A stretch of 6,633 nt of DNA from Thermodesulfobacteriota bacterium (lineage in GTDB: Bacteria; Desulfobacterota; Thermodesulfobacteria; Thermodesulfobacteriales; Thermodesulfobacteriaceae), in NCBI GenBank assembly GCA_003641645.1, contig QNAZ01000045.1, positions 1 to 6,633 on the forward strand, written 5' to 3'. Below, one piece after another: positions 1 to 5,979 of the stretch. The translations under genes were made by a program, and so were the position numbers. How positions within the stretch are numbered: the first letter of the stretch is position 1; every line of letters begins with the position of its first letter. The notes under the pieces were generated by a model. It saw only the letters and a program-made list of their open reading frames with translations. It searched no databases and was not told the origin of the DNA.

Positions 1-345
1 ACTTGTATAGAAAAACTTAAGAAAGGTATATCTTTAGTTATTTTCCCAGAAGGAACAAGAAGTCCTACAGGAGAACTTTTGCCTTTTAAATTAGGAGGCT
101 TTGTAATCCCTTTAAAAAGCAAAATTAATGTAGTTCCTATCTCAATCTGGGGAACAAGAAATATTTTACCTAAGGGTGCTCTTTGGTTTAGAAATCCTTC
201 TAATAAAAAAGTTTGGGTTTATATAGGAAAACCTATAGAAATAAAAGATCTAAATAGTAGAGATAAAGAAAGACTAGCTCAAATGGTAAGAGAAAGGATT
301 TTAAAAGGACTTGAAATAATTAAGAAAAATAAGGAGGTTGAATAA
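1..345 (+). CDS. plsC: 1-acyl-sn-glycerol-3-phosphate acyltransferase (PlsC family), C-terminal part, 5' truncated by window
   Basis: The frame is open from base 1 to the TAA at 343-345, giving 114 residues of a protein that begins outside the window. Residues 15-21 read FPEGTRS, the third conserved block of the LPLAT/PlsC acyltransferases, which contacts the glycerol-3-phosphate moiety. A VVPISIWG stretch follows and corresponds to block IV. The upstream NHxxxxD catalytic block is not visible. Family members transfer an acyl chain to the sn-2 position of lysophosphatidic acid at the cytoplasmic membrane to make phosphatidic acid. The first in-frame rare start (TTG at 79) lies after the FPEGTRS block, so it is not the real start. 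The stop is two bases before the gyrA ATG and the gyrA Shine-Dalgarno lies inside this gene, so the two are probably cotranscribed and coupled. Family is certain; exact substrate is inferred. Confidence 0.9.
   Translation, partial: TCIEKLKKGISLVIFPEGTRSPTGELLPFKLGGFVIPLKSKINVVPISIWGTRNILPKGALWFRNPSNKKVWVYIGKPIEIKDLNSRDKERLAQMVRERILKGLEIIKKNKEVE
331..337 (+). promoter_or_regulatory. Shine-Dalgarno for gyrA, inside the end of plsC
   Basis: AAGGAGG lies 10 bases before the ATG at 348 and within the last codons of plsC. It fixes the gyrA start and suggests translational coupling between the two genes. Confidence 0.8.
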
Positions 346-347
346 AT

Positions 348-2756
348 ATGGAAGAAGTTTTAGTTGTTCCTTTAGAAGAAGAGCTTAAAGAGTCTTATTT
401 AGATTATGCTATGAGTGTTATAGTAGGGAGAGCTCTTCCTGATGTAAGAGATGGTCTTAAACCTGTTCAAAGAAGAATACTTTATGCTATGTATGAAATG
501 GGTAATGATTGGAATAAACCCTATAAAAAGAGTGCAAGAATTGTGGGAGAGGTTATTGGAAAATACCATCCTCATGGAGATATACCTGTTTATGAAGCTT
601 TAGTAAGAATGGCTCAGGATTTTACTATGAGATATTTATTAGTTGATGGACAAGGTAATTTTGGCTCCATTGATGGAGATTCTCCAGCAGCTATGAGATA
701 TACAGAAGTTAGATTAGCAAGAATTGCTCATGAACTTCTTGCAGATATAGAAAAAGAAACAGTTGAATTTGTTCCTAATTATGACAATACCCTTAAAGAA
801 CCTGTTGTTTTACCTTCCAAGATACCTAATCTTTTAATTAATGGTTCTTCAGGAATTGCAGTTGGAATGGCAACTAATATTCCTCCTCATAATCTTTCTG
901 AAGTGATAGATGGATTGTTAGCTCTTTTAAGAAATCCAAATCTGAATATCGAAGAACTTATGGAATATATAAAAGGTCCTGATTTTCCAACAGGGGCTTA
1001 TATTGTAGGAAAGGAAGGTATTAAATCTGCATATACTACAGGAAAAGGATTAATAAGGCTTAAAGCAAAATATAAATTAGAAAAAGAAAAAGAAAAACTA
1101 AGAATTGTATTTACTGAAATACCCTATCAAATAAACAAAGCTAAAATTGTAGAAAAAATTGCTCAATTGATAAAAGATAAAAAAATAGATGGAATATCAG
1201 AAGTAAGAGATGAGTCTGATAGGGAGGGAATAAGAATTGTTGTAGAATTAAAAAAAGAATGGGTAGAAGCTCCACATACTATCATTAAAAAACTTTACGA
1301 AATGACACCTTTGCAAACTACTTTTGGTATTATAATGTTAGCTCTTGTTCACGAGAAACCTGAAATTTTAAGCTTAAAAGAAATTCTTCAGAATTTTCTT
1401 AATTGGCGTAGAACAGTTATTATTAGAAGAACTCAATATAATTTAAAAAAAGCTGAAGATAGAGCTCATATTTTAGAAGGATTTTTGAAAGCTCTATCTC
1501 ATATAGATGAAATAATAGAACTTATTAAAAAATCAGAGAATCCAAAGGAAGCAAAAATAAAACTTATTCAGAAATTTGATTTCACAGATATTCAGGCTCA
1601 AGAAATTTTAAATCTTAGACTTCAAAGACTTACAGCTTTAGAAAGAGAAAAAATACTTTTAGAATATGAAGAATTGAAGAGAGCTATTGGGTATTATAAG
1701 AAAATACTTACTCATGAACCAACTTTAATAAGTGTAATTGAACAGGAATTAAAGGAAATTAAAGAAAAATATGGAGATAAAAGAAAAACCCAAATTATTG
1801 AAAAAGATAAAGAAGAAAGCCTAAGTTTAGAAGAAAAAATCCCTTCAGAAGAAGTTTTAGTTTTAATAAGTGAAGAAGGGTACATAAGAAAGCTAAGTTT
1901 AGATACTTTCTCTTCTCAAAAAAGAGGTGGTAAAGGTAGTTTGGCTTTTTCTTCAGATGAAAAATTAAAAACAGCATTACAAGTAGATTCTTGTTCCCGA
2001 TTATGGATATTTACCAAAAAAGGAAAAGTATATCCTCTTAATTTAAAAGAAGTGAATTTTTCTAATAGGACAGCTAAAGGTATGCATATCAAGAATTTAA
2101 TTCCTTATTTAGAAGGAGATATTTCTTTTATGCTTCCCTATAAAGAAAAAGGATATCTTGTGCTTGTAACTGCTAAAGGAATAATTAAAAAAATTAAAGT
2201 TTCAGAAATAAAAAATCTTAGAAAAAATGGAACTATAATAATAAAATTAAAAAAAAATGATTATTTACAAAAAGGTATAATAACTGATGGAAAAGATAAT
2301 TTATTAATCATTACTAAAAATGGATTAGTTATTCATTTTTCTGAAAAAGATTTAGGAATAACTAAAAAACAGTCCGAAGGTGTAATAGGAATAAAATTGC
2401 AAAATAAAGACACAGTAGTTGATATATTAAAAACTGGAAACCAAGGTTATTTATTTACAATTACTGAAAAAGGATTTGGTAAGAAAACACCTTTTAAAGA
2501 ATTTAGAATTCAAGGAAGAGGTGGTAAAGGAATTATTGGACATAATGTAAATCAAAAAACTGGTAAAGTAGCAGGGGCAGCAGGTTTAACAAATGGCGAA
2601 GATATTTTAATTTTTTCAAGCTCAGGAAAAGCTATAAGAATTGAGAATAAAGAAGTTCCTGAACAAAAAAGAGTTACCCGAGGTGTGAGATTGATTTCTC
2701 TTTTATTGGGAGAATATGTATCTGGAATTTCTGTAATTAAAGAAAAAAGTAAATAA
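348..2756 (+). CDS. gyrA: DNA gyrase subunit A
   Basis: At 802 residues this is a complete type IIA topoisomerase A subunit. With GyrB it introduces negative supercoils using ATP. The N-terminal breakage-reunion domain shows the GRALPDVRDGLKPVQRR block (about 27-43), the KYHPHGD helix (72-78), and the catalytic Tyr118 preceded by Arg117 in AAMRYTEVRL, equivalent to E. coli Arg121/Tyr122. A charged coiled-coil region spans roughly 350-480. The C-terminal beta-pinwheel begins near 500 and contains the GyrA box QKRGGKG at 524-530, needed for DNA wrapping, which favours gyrase over ParC. A second RGGKG loop in the last blade (QGRGGKG, 722-728) is normal for GyrA. The acidic tail of E. coli GyrA is absent and the protein stops at KEKSK. 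At the quinolone positions it carries Ile79 and Glu83 where E. coli has Ser83 and Asp87. It lies directly behind plsC, apart from gyrB. Confidence 0.97.
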   Translation: MEEVLVVPLEEELKESYLDYAMSVIVGRALPDVRDGLKPVQRRILYAMYEMGNDWNKPYKKSARIVGEVIGKYHPHGDIPVYEALVRMAQDFTMRYLLVDGQGNFGSIDGDSPAAMRYTEVRLARIAHELLADIEKETVEFVPNYDNTLKEPVVLPSKIPNLLINGSSGIAVGMATNIPPHNLSEVIDGLLALLRNPNLNIEELMEYIKGPDFPTGAYIVGKEGIKSAYTTGKGLIRLKAKYKLEKEKEKLRIVFTEIPYQINKAKIVEKIAQLIKDKKIDGISEVRDESDREGIRIVVELKKEWVEAPHTIIKKLYEMTPLQTTFGIIMLALVHEKPEILSLKEILQNFLNWRRTVIIRRTQYNLKKAEDRAHILEGFLKALSHIDEIIELIKKSENPKEAKIKLIQKFDFTDIQAQEILNLRLQRLTALEREKILLEYEELKRAIGYYKKILTHEPTLISVIEQELKEIKEKYGDKRKTQIIEKDKEESLSLEEKIPSEEVLVLISEEGYIRKLSLDTFSSQKRGGKGSLAFSSDEKLKTALQVDSCSRLWIFTKKGKVYPLNLKEVNFSNRTAKGMHIKNLIPYLEGDISFMLPYKEKGYLVLVTAKGIIKKIKVSEIKNLRKNGTIIIKLKKNDYLQKGIITDGKDNLLIITKNGLVIHFSEKDLGITKKQSEGVIGIKLQNKDTVVDILKTGNQGYLFTITEKGFGKKTPFKEFRIQGRGGKGIIGHNVNQKTGKVAGAAGLTNGEDILIFSSSGKAIRIENKEVPEQKRVTRGVRLISLLLGEYVSGISVIKEKSK

Positions 2757-2862
2757 TTAAGATCCTTTCTGGAAAAATAAACTTGAAAAAGAAGGTATTC
2801 TGTAGTGATTTTTTAACATGTTTAAAAGGGAAAATTAAAAATAACTAAAAAGAAGAATTTGG

Positions 2863-2871
2863 TGGTATACT
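2863..2871 (+). promoter_or_regulatory. possible extended -10 promoter ahead of dapL
   Basis: TGGTATACT matches an extended -10 element (TGn followed by TATACT). No good -35 hexamer lies at 16-18 bp upstream. If used, transcription would begin near 2878 and leave a leader of about 130 bases before dapL. In DNA this AT-rich such matches arise easily by chance. Confidence 0.22.
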
Positions 2872-2931
2872 TATATTAGTAAGTCTTAATTCTATAGACC
2901 AGTTATTGATGTTGTAAGATGTATTAAACTT

Positions 2932-2971
2932 GCTAAATATATAATTTCCTGATTAGCTAAATAGATAATTT
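2932..2971 (+). repeat. 16-bp direct repeat pair upstream of dapL, 24-bp period
   Basis: GCTAAATATATAATTT (2932-2947) recurs as GCTAAATAGATAATTT (2956-2971), 15 of 16 bases identical, with an 8-base spacer. Each copy includes a -10-like hexamer (TATAAT at 2940, GATAAT at 2964). The second copy ends 38 bases before the dapL ATG. It could be a paired regulator site, duplicated promoter sequence or a small local duplication. The repeat is seen directly; any function is inferred. Confidence 0.6.
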
Positions 2972-2998
2972 TAGAATTTATTAAAAAGTGGGGGAAAT

Positions 2999-3004
2999 AG
3001 GAGG
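2999..3004 (+). promoter_or_regulatory. Shine-Dalgarno for dapL
   Basis: AGGAGG lies 5 bases before the ATG at 3010 and decides that start. Another ATG at 3005 directly abuts it but reads only ATG-TTA-TGA in another frame, so it is too close and too short to be a gene. Confidence 0.75.
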
Positions 3005-3009
3005 ATGTT

Positions 3010-4167
3010 ATGAAACTTTCTAAAAGACTTCAAAAGATTCCACCCTATCTTTTTGTAGAGCTTGATCGTTTAAAAAATGAAAAAATTAAAGAAGGAGTTG
3101 ATGTTATAGATTTAGGTGTAGGGGATCCAGATATTCCAACTCCTCATGAAATAGTGGAAATAGCTAAAAAAGCTTTAGAAAAATCAGAATATCATAGATA
3201 TCCTTCTAATACAGGAAGTTTATTTTTTAGAAAAGCCTGTGCAGAGTATATAAAAAGAAGATTTGGAATATCATTTGATCCAGAAACAGAAATAATAGCA
3301 CTTATAGGTTCCAAAGAAGGTATTGCTCATTTTCCTATAGCTTTTATAAATCCCGATGATGTGATTTTATGTCCTGATCCTGCTTACCCTGTTTATCATT
3401 TAGGAGCTATATTTACAGATGGTGTTCCTCACTATATGCCACTTACTTGGGAAAACAACTTTTTGCCTGATTTAAGTAAAATTCCTCAATATATATTAGA
3501 AAGAACTAAAATTATATGGCTTAATTATCCTAATAATCCTACAGGAGCTATTGCAACTAAAGAATTTTTTAAAGAAGTGATAGAGCTTGCTAAAAAATAT
3601 AATTTTATAGTTGCTCATGATGCAGCTTATATAGAAATGTATTATGAAGAACCACCTATAAGTATTTTCGAGATAGAAGGGGCTAAAGAAGTTGCTATAG
3701 AATTTCACAGTTTATCTAAAACTTTTTGTATGACAGGATGGAGGATAGGATTTGCGATAGGAAATAATTTTTTAATTTCAGCTCTTGCTAAAGTAAAAAG
3801 TAATATAGACTCAGGAGTTTTTACTGCTATCCAAGAAGCAGGAGCTTATGCATTAAATAATTTAGAAAAAATCGTTCCTTCTTTGGTTGAAGTATTTAAA
3901 AAAAGAAGAGATTTTTTAGCTACAGAACTTCAAAAACTGGGTTATGAATTCAAAAAACCTAATGCTACATTTTATCTTTGGGTAAAGACTCCTAAAAACA
4001 TATCTTCTCAAGAATTTTGTAAAAAAGTTCTTCAAAAGATAGGACTGGTAGTTACTCCAGGCATTGGATTTGGAAACTTTGGAGAAGGTTATTTTAGAAT
4101 AGCTTTAACTGTAGGAGAAGAAAGATTAAAGGAAGCAGCTCAAAGATTATCTACCCTGCAACTTTAA
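3010..4167 (+). CDS. dapL: LL-diaminopimelate aminotransferase
   Basis: This is a 385-residue class I/II (fold type I) PLP aminotransferase, full length for the family. DapL converts tetrahydrodipicolinate to LL-diaminopimelate in one step using glutamate, bypassing the acylated intermediates of the DapD/DapC/DapE route, and so supplies meso-DAP for peptidoglycan and lysine. Visible PLP-site features are NYPNNPTG at 172-179, Asp204 and Tyr207 in AHDAAY (pyridine-ring contacts), Lys237 in SLSKTFCMTGWRIGF (Schiff base) and Arg363 in YFRIAL (substrate carboxylate). The sequence IDLGVGDPDIPTP near the N-terminus and HSLSKTFCMTGWR are typical of DapL and its close relatives. The general aminotransferase call is certain; DapL over another aspartate/alanine-type aminotransferase is very likely but based on memory of the family. 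A strong AGGAGG fixes the start. folK follows 5 bases after its stop. Confidence 0.87.
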   Translation: MKLSKRLQKIPPYLFVELDRLKNEKIKEGVDVIDLGVGDPDIPTPHEIVEIAKKALEKSEYHRYPSNTGSLFFRKACAEYIKRRFGISFDPETEIIALIGSKEGIAHFPIAFINPDDVILCPDPAYPVYHLGAIFTDGVPHYMPLTWENNFLPDLSKIPQYILERTKIIWLNYPNNPTGAIATKEFFKEVIELAKKYNFIVAHDAAYIEMYYEEPPISIFEIEGAKEVAIEFHSLSKTFCMTGWRIGFAIGNNFLISALAKVKSNIDSGVFTAIQEAGAYALNNLEKIVPSLVEVFKKRRDFLATELQKLGYEFKKPNATFYLWVKTPKNISSQEFCKKVLQKIGLVVTPGIGFGNFGEGYFRIALTVGEERLKEAAQRLSTLQL

Positions 4168-4172
4168 AAAAA

Positions 4173-4643
4173 ATTGTTTTAAGCTTAGGAAGTAATTTAG
4201 GTAATCGTCAAAAAAACATAAAAAGAGCTTTAAAATATCTTGAAAAATTACCTTTAAAAATAATAAAGCTTTCTCGTATCTATGAAAGTAAACCTTGGGG
4301 TTTTCAAAGTTCTAACTTTTTCTTAAATATGATCTTACTTGGAGAAACACCACTTTCTCCTTGGGCTTTAATATTTGAAATAAAAAAAATTGAATCTAAA
4401 ATGGGAAGAAAATTATTAAAAAGAAAAAATACTTATGAAGATCGTATTATAGACATAGATATAATCTTTTATGAAGATTTAATAATAGATTCAAAAACCT
4501 TAACTATTCCTCATCCCTATATGCACAAAAGAGATTTTGTAATGATACCTTCTTTAGAAGTAATATCTAACTGGGTTCATCCAATTTTAAAAAAACCTTT
4601 AATAGAAATTTATAAAGAAAGTAATTGTAAAACTTTTGAATAG
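4173..4643 (+). CDS. folK: 2-amino-4-hydroxy-6-hydroxymethyldihydropteridine pyrophosphokinase, probable ATT start
   Basis: HPPK transfers pyrophosphate from ATP to 6-hydroxymethyl-dihydropterin in folate synthesis, in the cytoplasm. The product from 4173 is 156 residues, close to the usual 158. It begins with the family N-terminus (I/M)VLSLGSNLGNR, continues with SRIYESKPWGFQ and FLN, and has DRIIDIDI, where Arg91, Asp94 and Asp96 match E. coli Arg92, Asp95 and Asp97 (the two Asp bind Mg2+). The frame is open back to a TAG at 4095 but has no ATG, GTG or TTG before an internal ATG at 4329, which would remove the GSN motif. ATT at 4173, 5 bases after the dapL stop, fits the length best; ATT at 4146 (after AAAGGAA) or at 4125 (7 bases after GGAG) are alternatives. 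There is no Shine-Dalgarno just before 4173, so reinitiation after dapL is likely. Identity is firm; the exact start is not. Confidence 0.88.
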   Translation: MVLSLGSNLGNRQKNIKRALKYLEKLPLKIIKLSRIYESKPWGFQSSNFFLNMILLGETPLSPWALIFEIKKIESKMGRKLLKRKNTYEDRIIDIDIIFYEDLIIDSKTLTIPHPYMHKRDFVMIPSLEVISNWVHPILKKPLIEIYKESNCKTFE

Positions 4644-4659
4644 GTTTAAAGTAAAACAC

Positions 4660-4905
4660 ATGAAATTTTTGATTTGTGTAGCTCTTTTAATTTTTATTTA
4701 TTGGTATTTTTTTAAAAGAAAAAAGAAATTTCTTTTAAATCAATCCAAAGAATCGATTACAGAATTTGTTTTAGATGAAAATTGTCAAACTTATATTAGA
4801 AAAGAAGAAGCTATAAAGGTAGAAATTAATGGAAAATGTTACTATTTTTGTTCAAAAAAATGTTTAAATGATTTTTTACAAAAGAAACTTAAACTTCAAC
4901 CATAA
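4660..4905 (+). CDS. small membrane-anchored YHS/TRASH-like cysteine protein
   Basis: This is an 81-residue protein of unknown role. Residues 3-18 form one hydrophobic segment, followed at once by KRKKK (19-23), so the positive-inside rule places the C-terminal domain in the cytoplasm. Residues 37-74 resemble a YHS or TRASH metal-binding domain: an ENCQTYI segment like the family DPVCGMYV, then AIKVEINGK, then YYFCSKKCLNDF. The likely ligands are Cys42, Cys64 and Cys68; Cys60 is extra. YHS-type domains occur in metal sensors, heavy-metal ATPases and copper or iron handling proteins, but no substrate can be read here. I prefer the ATG at 4660, which begins MKFLICV; a TTG at 4636 would overlap folK by 8 bases. 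The gene is 16 bases behind folK and probably cotranscribed with it. Its 3' end overlaps mreB on the other strand by 17 bp. PP0621-like small anchored proteins are the nearest comparison I know. Confidence 0.72.
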   Translation: MKFLICVALLIFIYWYFFKRKKKFLLNQSKESITEFVLDENCQTYIRKEEAIKVEINGKCYYFCSKKCLNDFLQKKLKLQP

Positions 4906-5920
4906 CTTCTTTAAGTGTTTCAATCTCATCAAGAGCTTTTCCTGCTCCTATAGCTACACAAGTAAGTGGATTTTCAGCAATCCTTACTTCTAAACCTGTT
5001 TCTTGAGTAATTAATTTATCTAAATTCTTAAGAAGTGCTCCTCCTCCAGAAAGAACTATTCCCCTATCTACCATGTCTGCAGCTAATTCTGGAGGAGTTT
5101 CTTCTAAAACTTGCTTAATAACCTGTAAAATTAAATCTATGGGTTCTCTAATAGCTTCTTGAACTTCTTTAGAAGAAAGAGTAATAGTTTTAGGTATACC
5201 TGTTACTAAATCTCTGCCTTTTATTTCTATAGTTTCATAAGGTTCTTCAGGCAAAACATTTCCTATTTGAATTTTTACATATTCTGCAGTAGCCTCTCCA
5301 ATAAGCAAATTGTATTTTCTTTTAATATATTGAGAAATAGCTTCGTCAATTTTATCTCCTGCTACTTTTAAAGAATGACTAACTACAATTCCACCTAAGG
5401 AAATAATAGCAACTTCAGTAGTTCCTCCACCTATATCTACAACCATATTAGCCAATGGTTCTGTAACAGGAAGTCCTGCACCTATTGCTGCAGCCATAGG
5501 CTCTTCAATTAAATAAACTTCTCTGGCTCCAGCTCCTTCAGCACTTTCTTTAACAGCTCTTCTTTCAACTTGAGTTGTTCCAGAAGGAACACTTATAATA
5601 ACTCTTGGCTTTACAAAATATCCTCTGTTATGAACTTTTTGAATAAAATATTTTATCATAGCTTCTGTAACCTCAAAATCAGCGATAACTCCTTCTCTTA
5701 ATGGTCTTATAGCTTTTATATTTCCTGGGGTTTTGCCAAGCATTTTTTTGGCTTCTTCACCTACAGCTAAAACTCTTTTATACCTTCCATCTTCTTTTAT
5801 TGCAACTACTGAGGGTTCTGTAAGGATTATTCCTTTGCCTTTTAAATAGATTAAAGTATTTGCAGTTCCAAGATCTATAGCTAAATCTTTAGAAAACCAA
5901 TTTAAAAATTTAGATAACAT
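4889..5920 (-). CDS. mreB: rod shape-determining protein MreB
   Basis: At 343 residues this is a full-length bacterial actin. MreB polymerises with ATP into membrane-bound filaments that orient the elongation (Rod) complex building the side wall. The fold's signatures are all present: phosphate loop 1 IDLGTANT (15-22), Glu140 in YLIEEPMAAAIGAGLPV (catalytic region), phosphate loop 2 VDIGGGTTEV (161-170), and the adenosine-binding GIVLSGGGALL (287-297). The N-terminus MLSKFLNWFSK is short, with hydrophobic and basic residues that could form a membrane-binding amphipathic helix. The start at 5920 is set by AAAGGAG 6 bases upstream. Instead of mreC and mreD, the next thing downstream is a gene on the opposite strand, overlapping by 17 bp, so this mreB is the last gene of its transcript. 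A DUF429 gene precedes it by 59 bp on the same strand. Confidence 0.96.
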   Translation of the reverse strand: MLSKFLNWFSKDLAIDLGTANTLIYLKGKGIILTEPSVVAIKEDGRYKRVLAVGEEAKKMLGKTPGNIKAIRPLREGVIADFEVTEAMIKYFIQKVHNRGYFVKPRVIISVPSGTTQVERRAVKESAEGAGAREVYLIEEPMAAAIGAGLPVTEPLANMVVDIGGGTTEVAIISLGGIVVSHSLKVAGDKIDEAISQYIKRKYNLLIGEATAEYVKIQIGNVLPEEPYETIEIKGRDLVTGIPKTITLSSKEVQEAIREPIDLILQVIKQVLEETPPELAADMVDRGIVLSGGGALLKNLDKLITQETGLEVRIAENPLTCVAIGAGKALDEIETLKEVMVEV

Positions 5921-5926
5921 TTTTTT

Positions 5927-5933
5927 CTCCTTT
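5927..5933 (-). promoter_or_regulatory. Shine-Dalgarno for mreB
   Basis: On the - strand this reads AAAGGAG, 6 bases before the ATG at 5918-5920. It confirms the mreB start. Confidence 0.75.
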
Positions 5934-5979
5934 TATATTTTAATATTATTAAAAATAATTTTAAATTAGTTTTTAAATT

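Larger units (their letters stand above)
2757..3009 (+). other. 253-bp AT-rich spacer with no intact gene; possible relic coding fragments
   Basis: This is the only sizeable non-coding gap in the window. One frame is open just after gyrA and is interrupted by TAA at 2846-2848. It resumes as FGGILILVSLNSIDQ (2858-2902) and stops at the TAA near 2912-2920. A different frame gives YRPVIDVVRCIKLAKYIIS (2893-2949) and then TGA. Both fragments look more protein-like than the surrounding AT-rich DNA, but neither has a start and ribosome site, and I recognise neither. They could be the frameshifted remains of a lost gene or chance. I see no convincing gyrA terminator: the only candidate is an imperfect CCTTTCT/AGAAGG pairing around 2764-2796 with a long loop. 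The right half holds a direct repeat and the dapL Shine-Dalgarno. Confidence 0.4.

Noticed and set aside
1795..1977. Open frame of 60 codons on the - strand inside gyrA
   Set aside because: It is antisense to the GyrA linker and GyrA box coding sequence, rich in Leu/Phe/Lys as expected from reading A-rich DNA backwards, and shows no family motif.
348..2756. Topoisomerase IV subunit ParC instead of GyrA
   Set aside because: The GyrA box QKRGGKG at 524-530 and a full C-terminal pinwheel with the final-blade RGGKG loop point to gyrase.
2757..3009. tRNA, small RNA or riboswitch (for example a lysine riboswitch) ahead of dapL
   Set aside because: No tRNA arms, GC-rich stems or conserved riboswitch core could be seen; the region is almost entirely A/T with no strong helices.
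3005..3013. ATG-TTA-TGA mini-ORF overlapping the dapL start
   Set aside because: It abuts the Shine-Dalgarno with no spacing, so ribosomes are unlikely to start there; probably chance.
3496..3708. Open frame of 70 codons on the - strand inside dapL
   Set aside because: It is antisense to the conserved PLP-site coding region, low in complexity (Phe, Tyr, Ile, Ser), and has no recognisable domain.
4329..4643. ATG at 4329 as the folK start
   Set aside because: It would give 104 residues and remove the conserved LSLGSNLGNR and YESKPWG segments, which are plainly encoded upstream in the same frame.
4636..4659. TTG at 4636 as the start of the YHS protein
   Set aside because: The ATG at 4660 begins directly at a compact Met-Lys plus hydrophobic segment, while the eight extra residues are charged and the TTG has no good ribosome site. 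It remains possible.
5945..5959. Inverted repeat ATTATT-AAA-AATAAT between DUF429 and mreB as a terminator
   Set aside because: A six-pair stem of only A-T pairs is too weak, and such palindromes are expected by chance in this composition.
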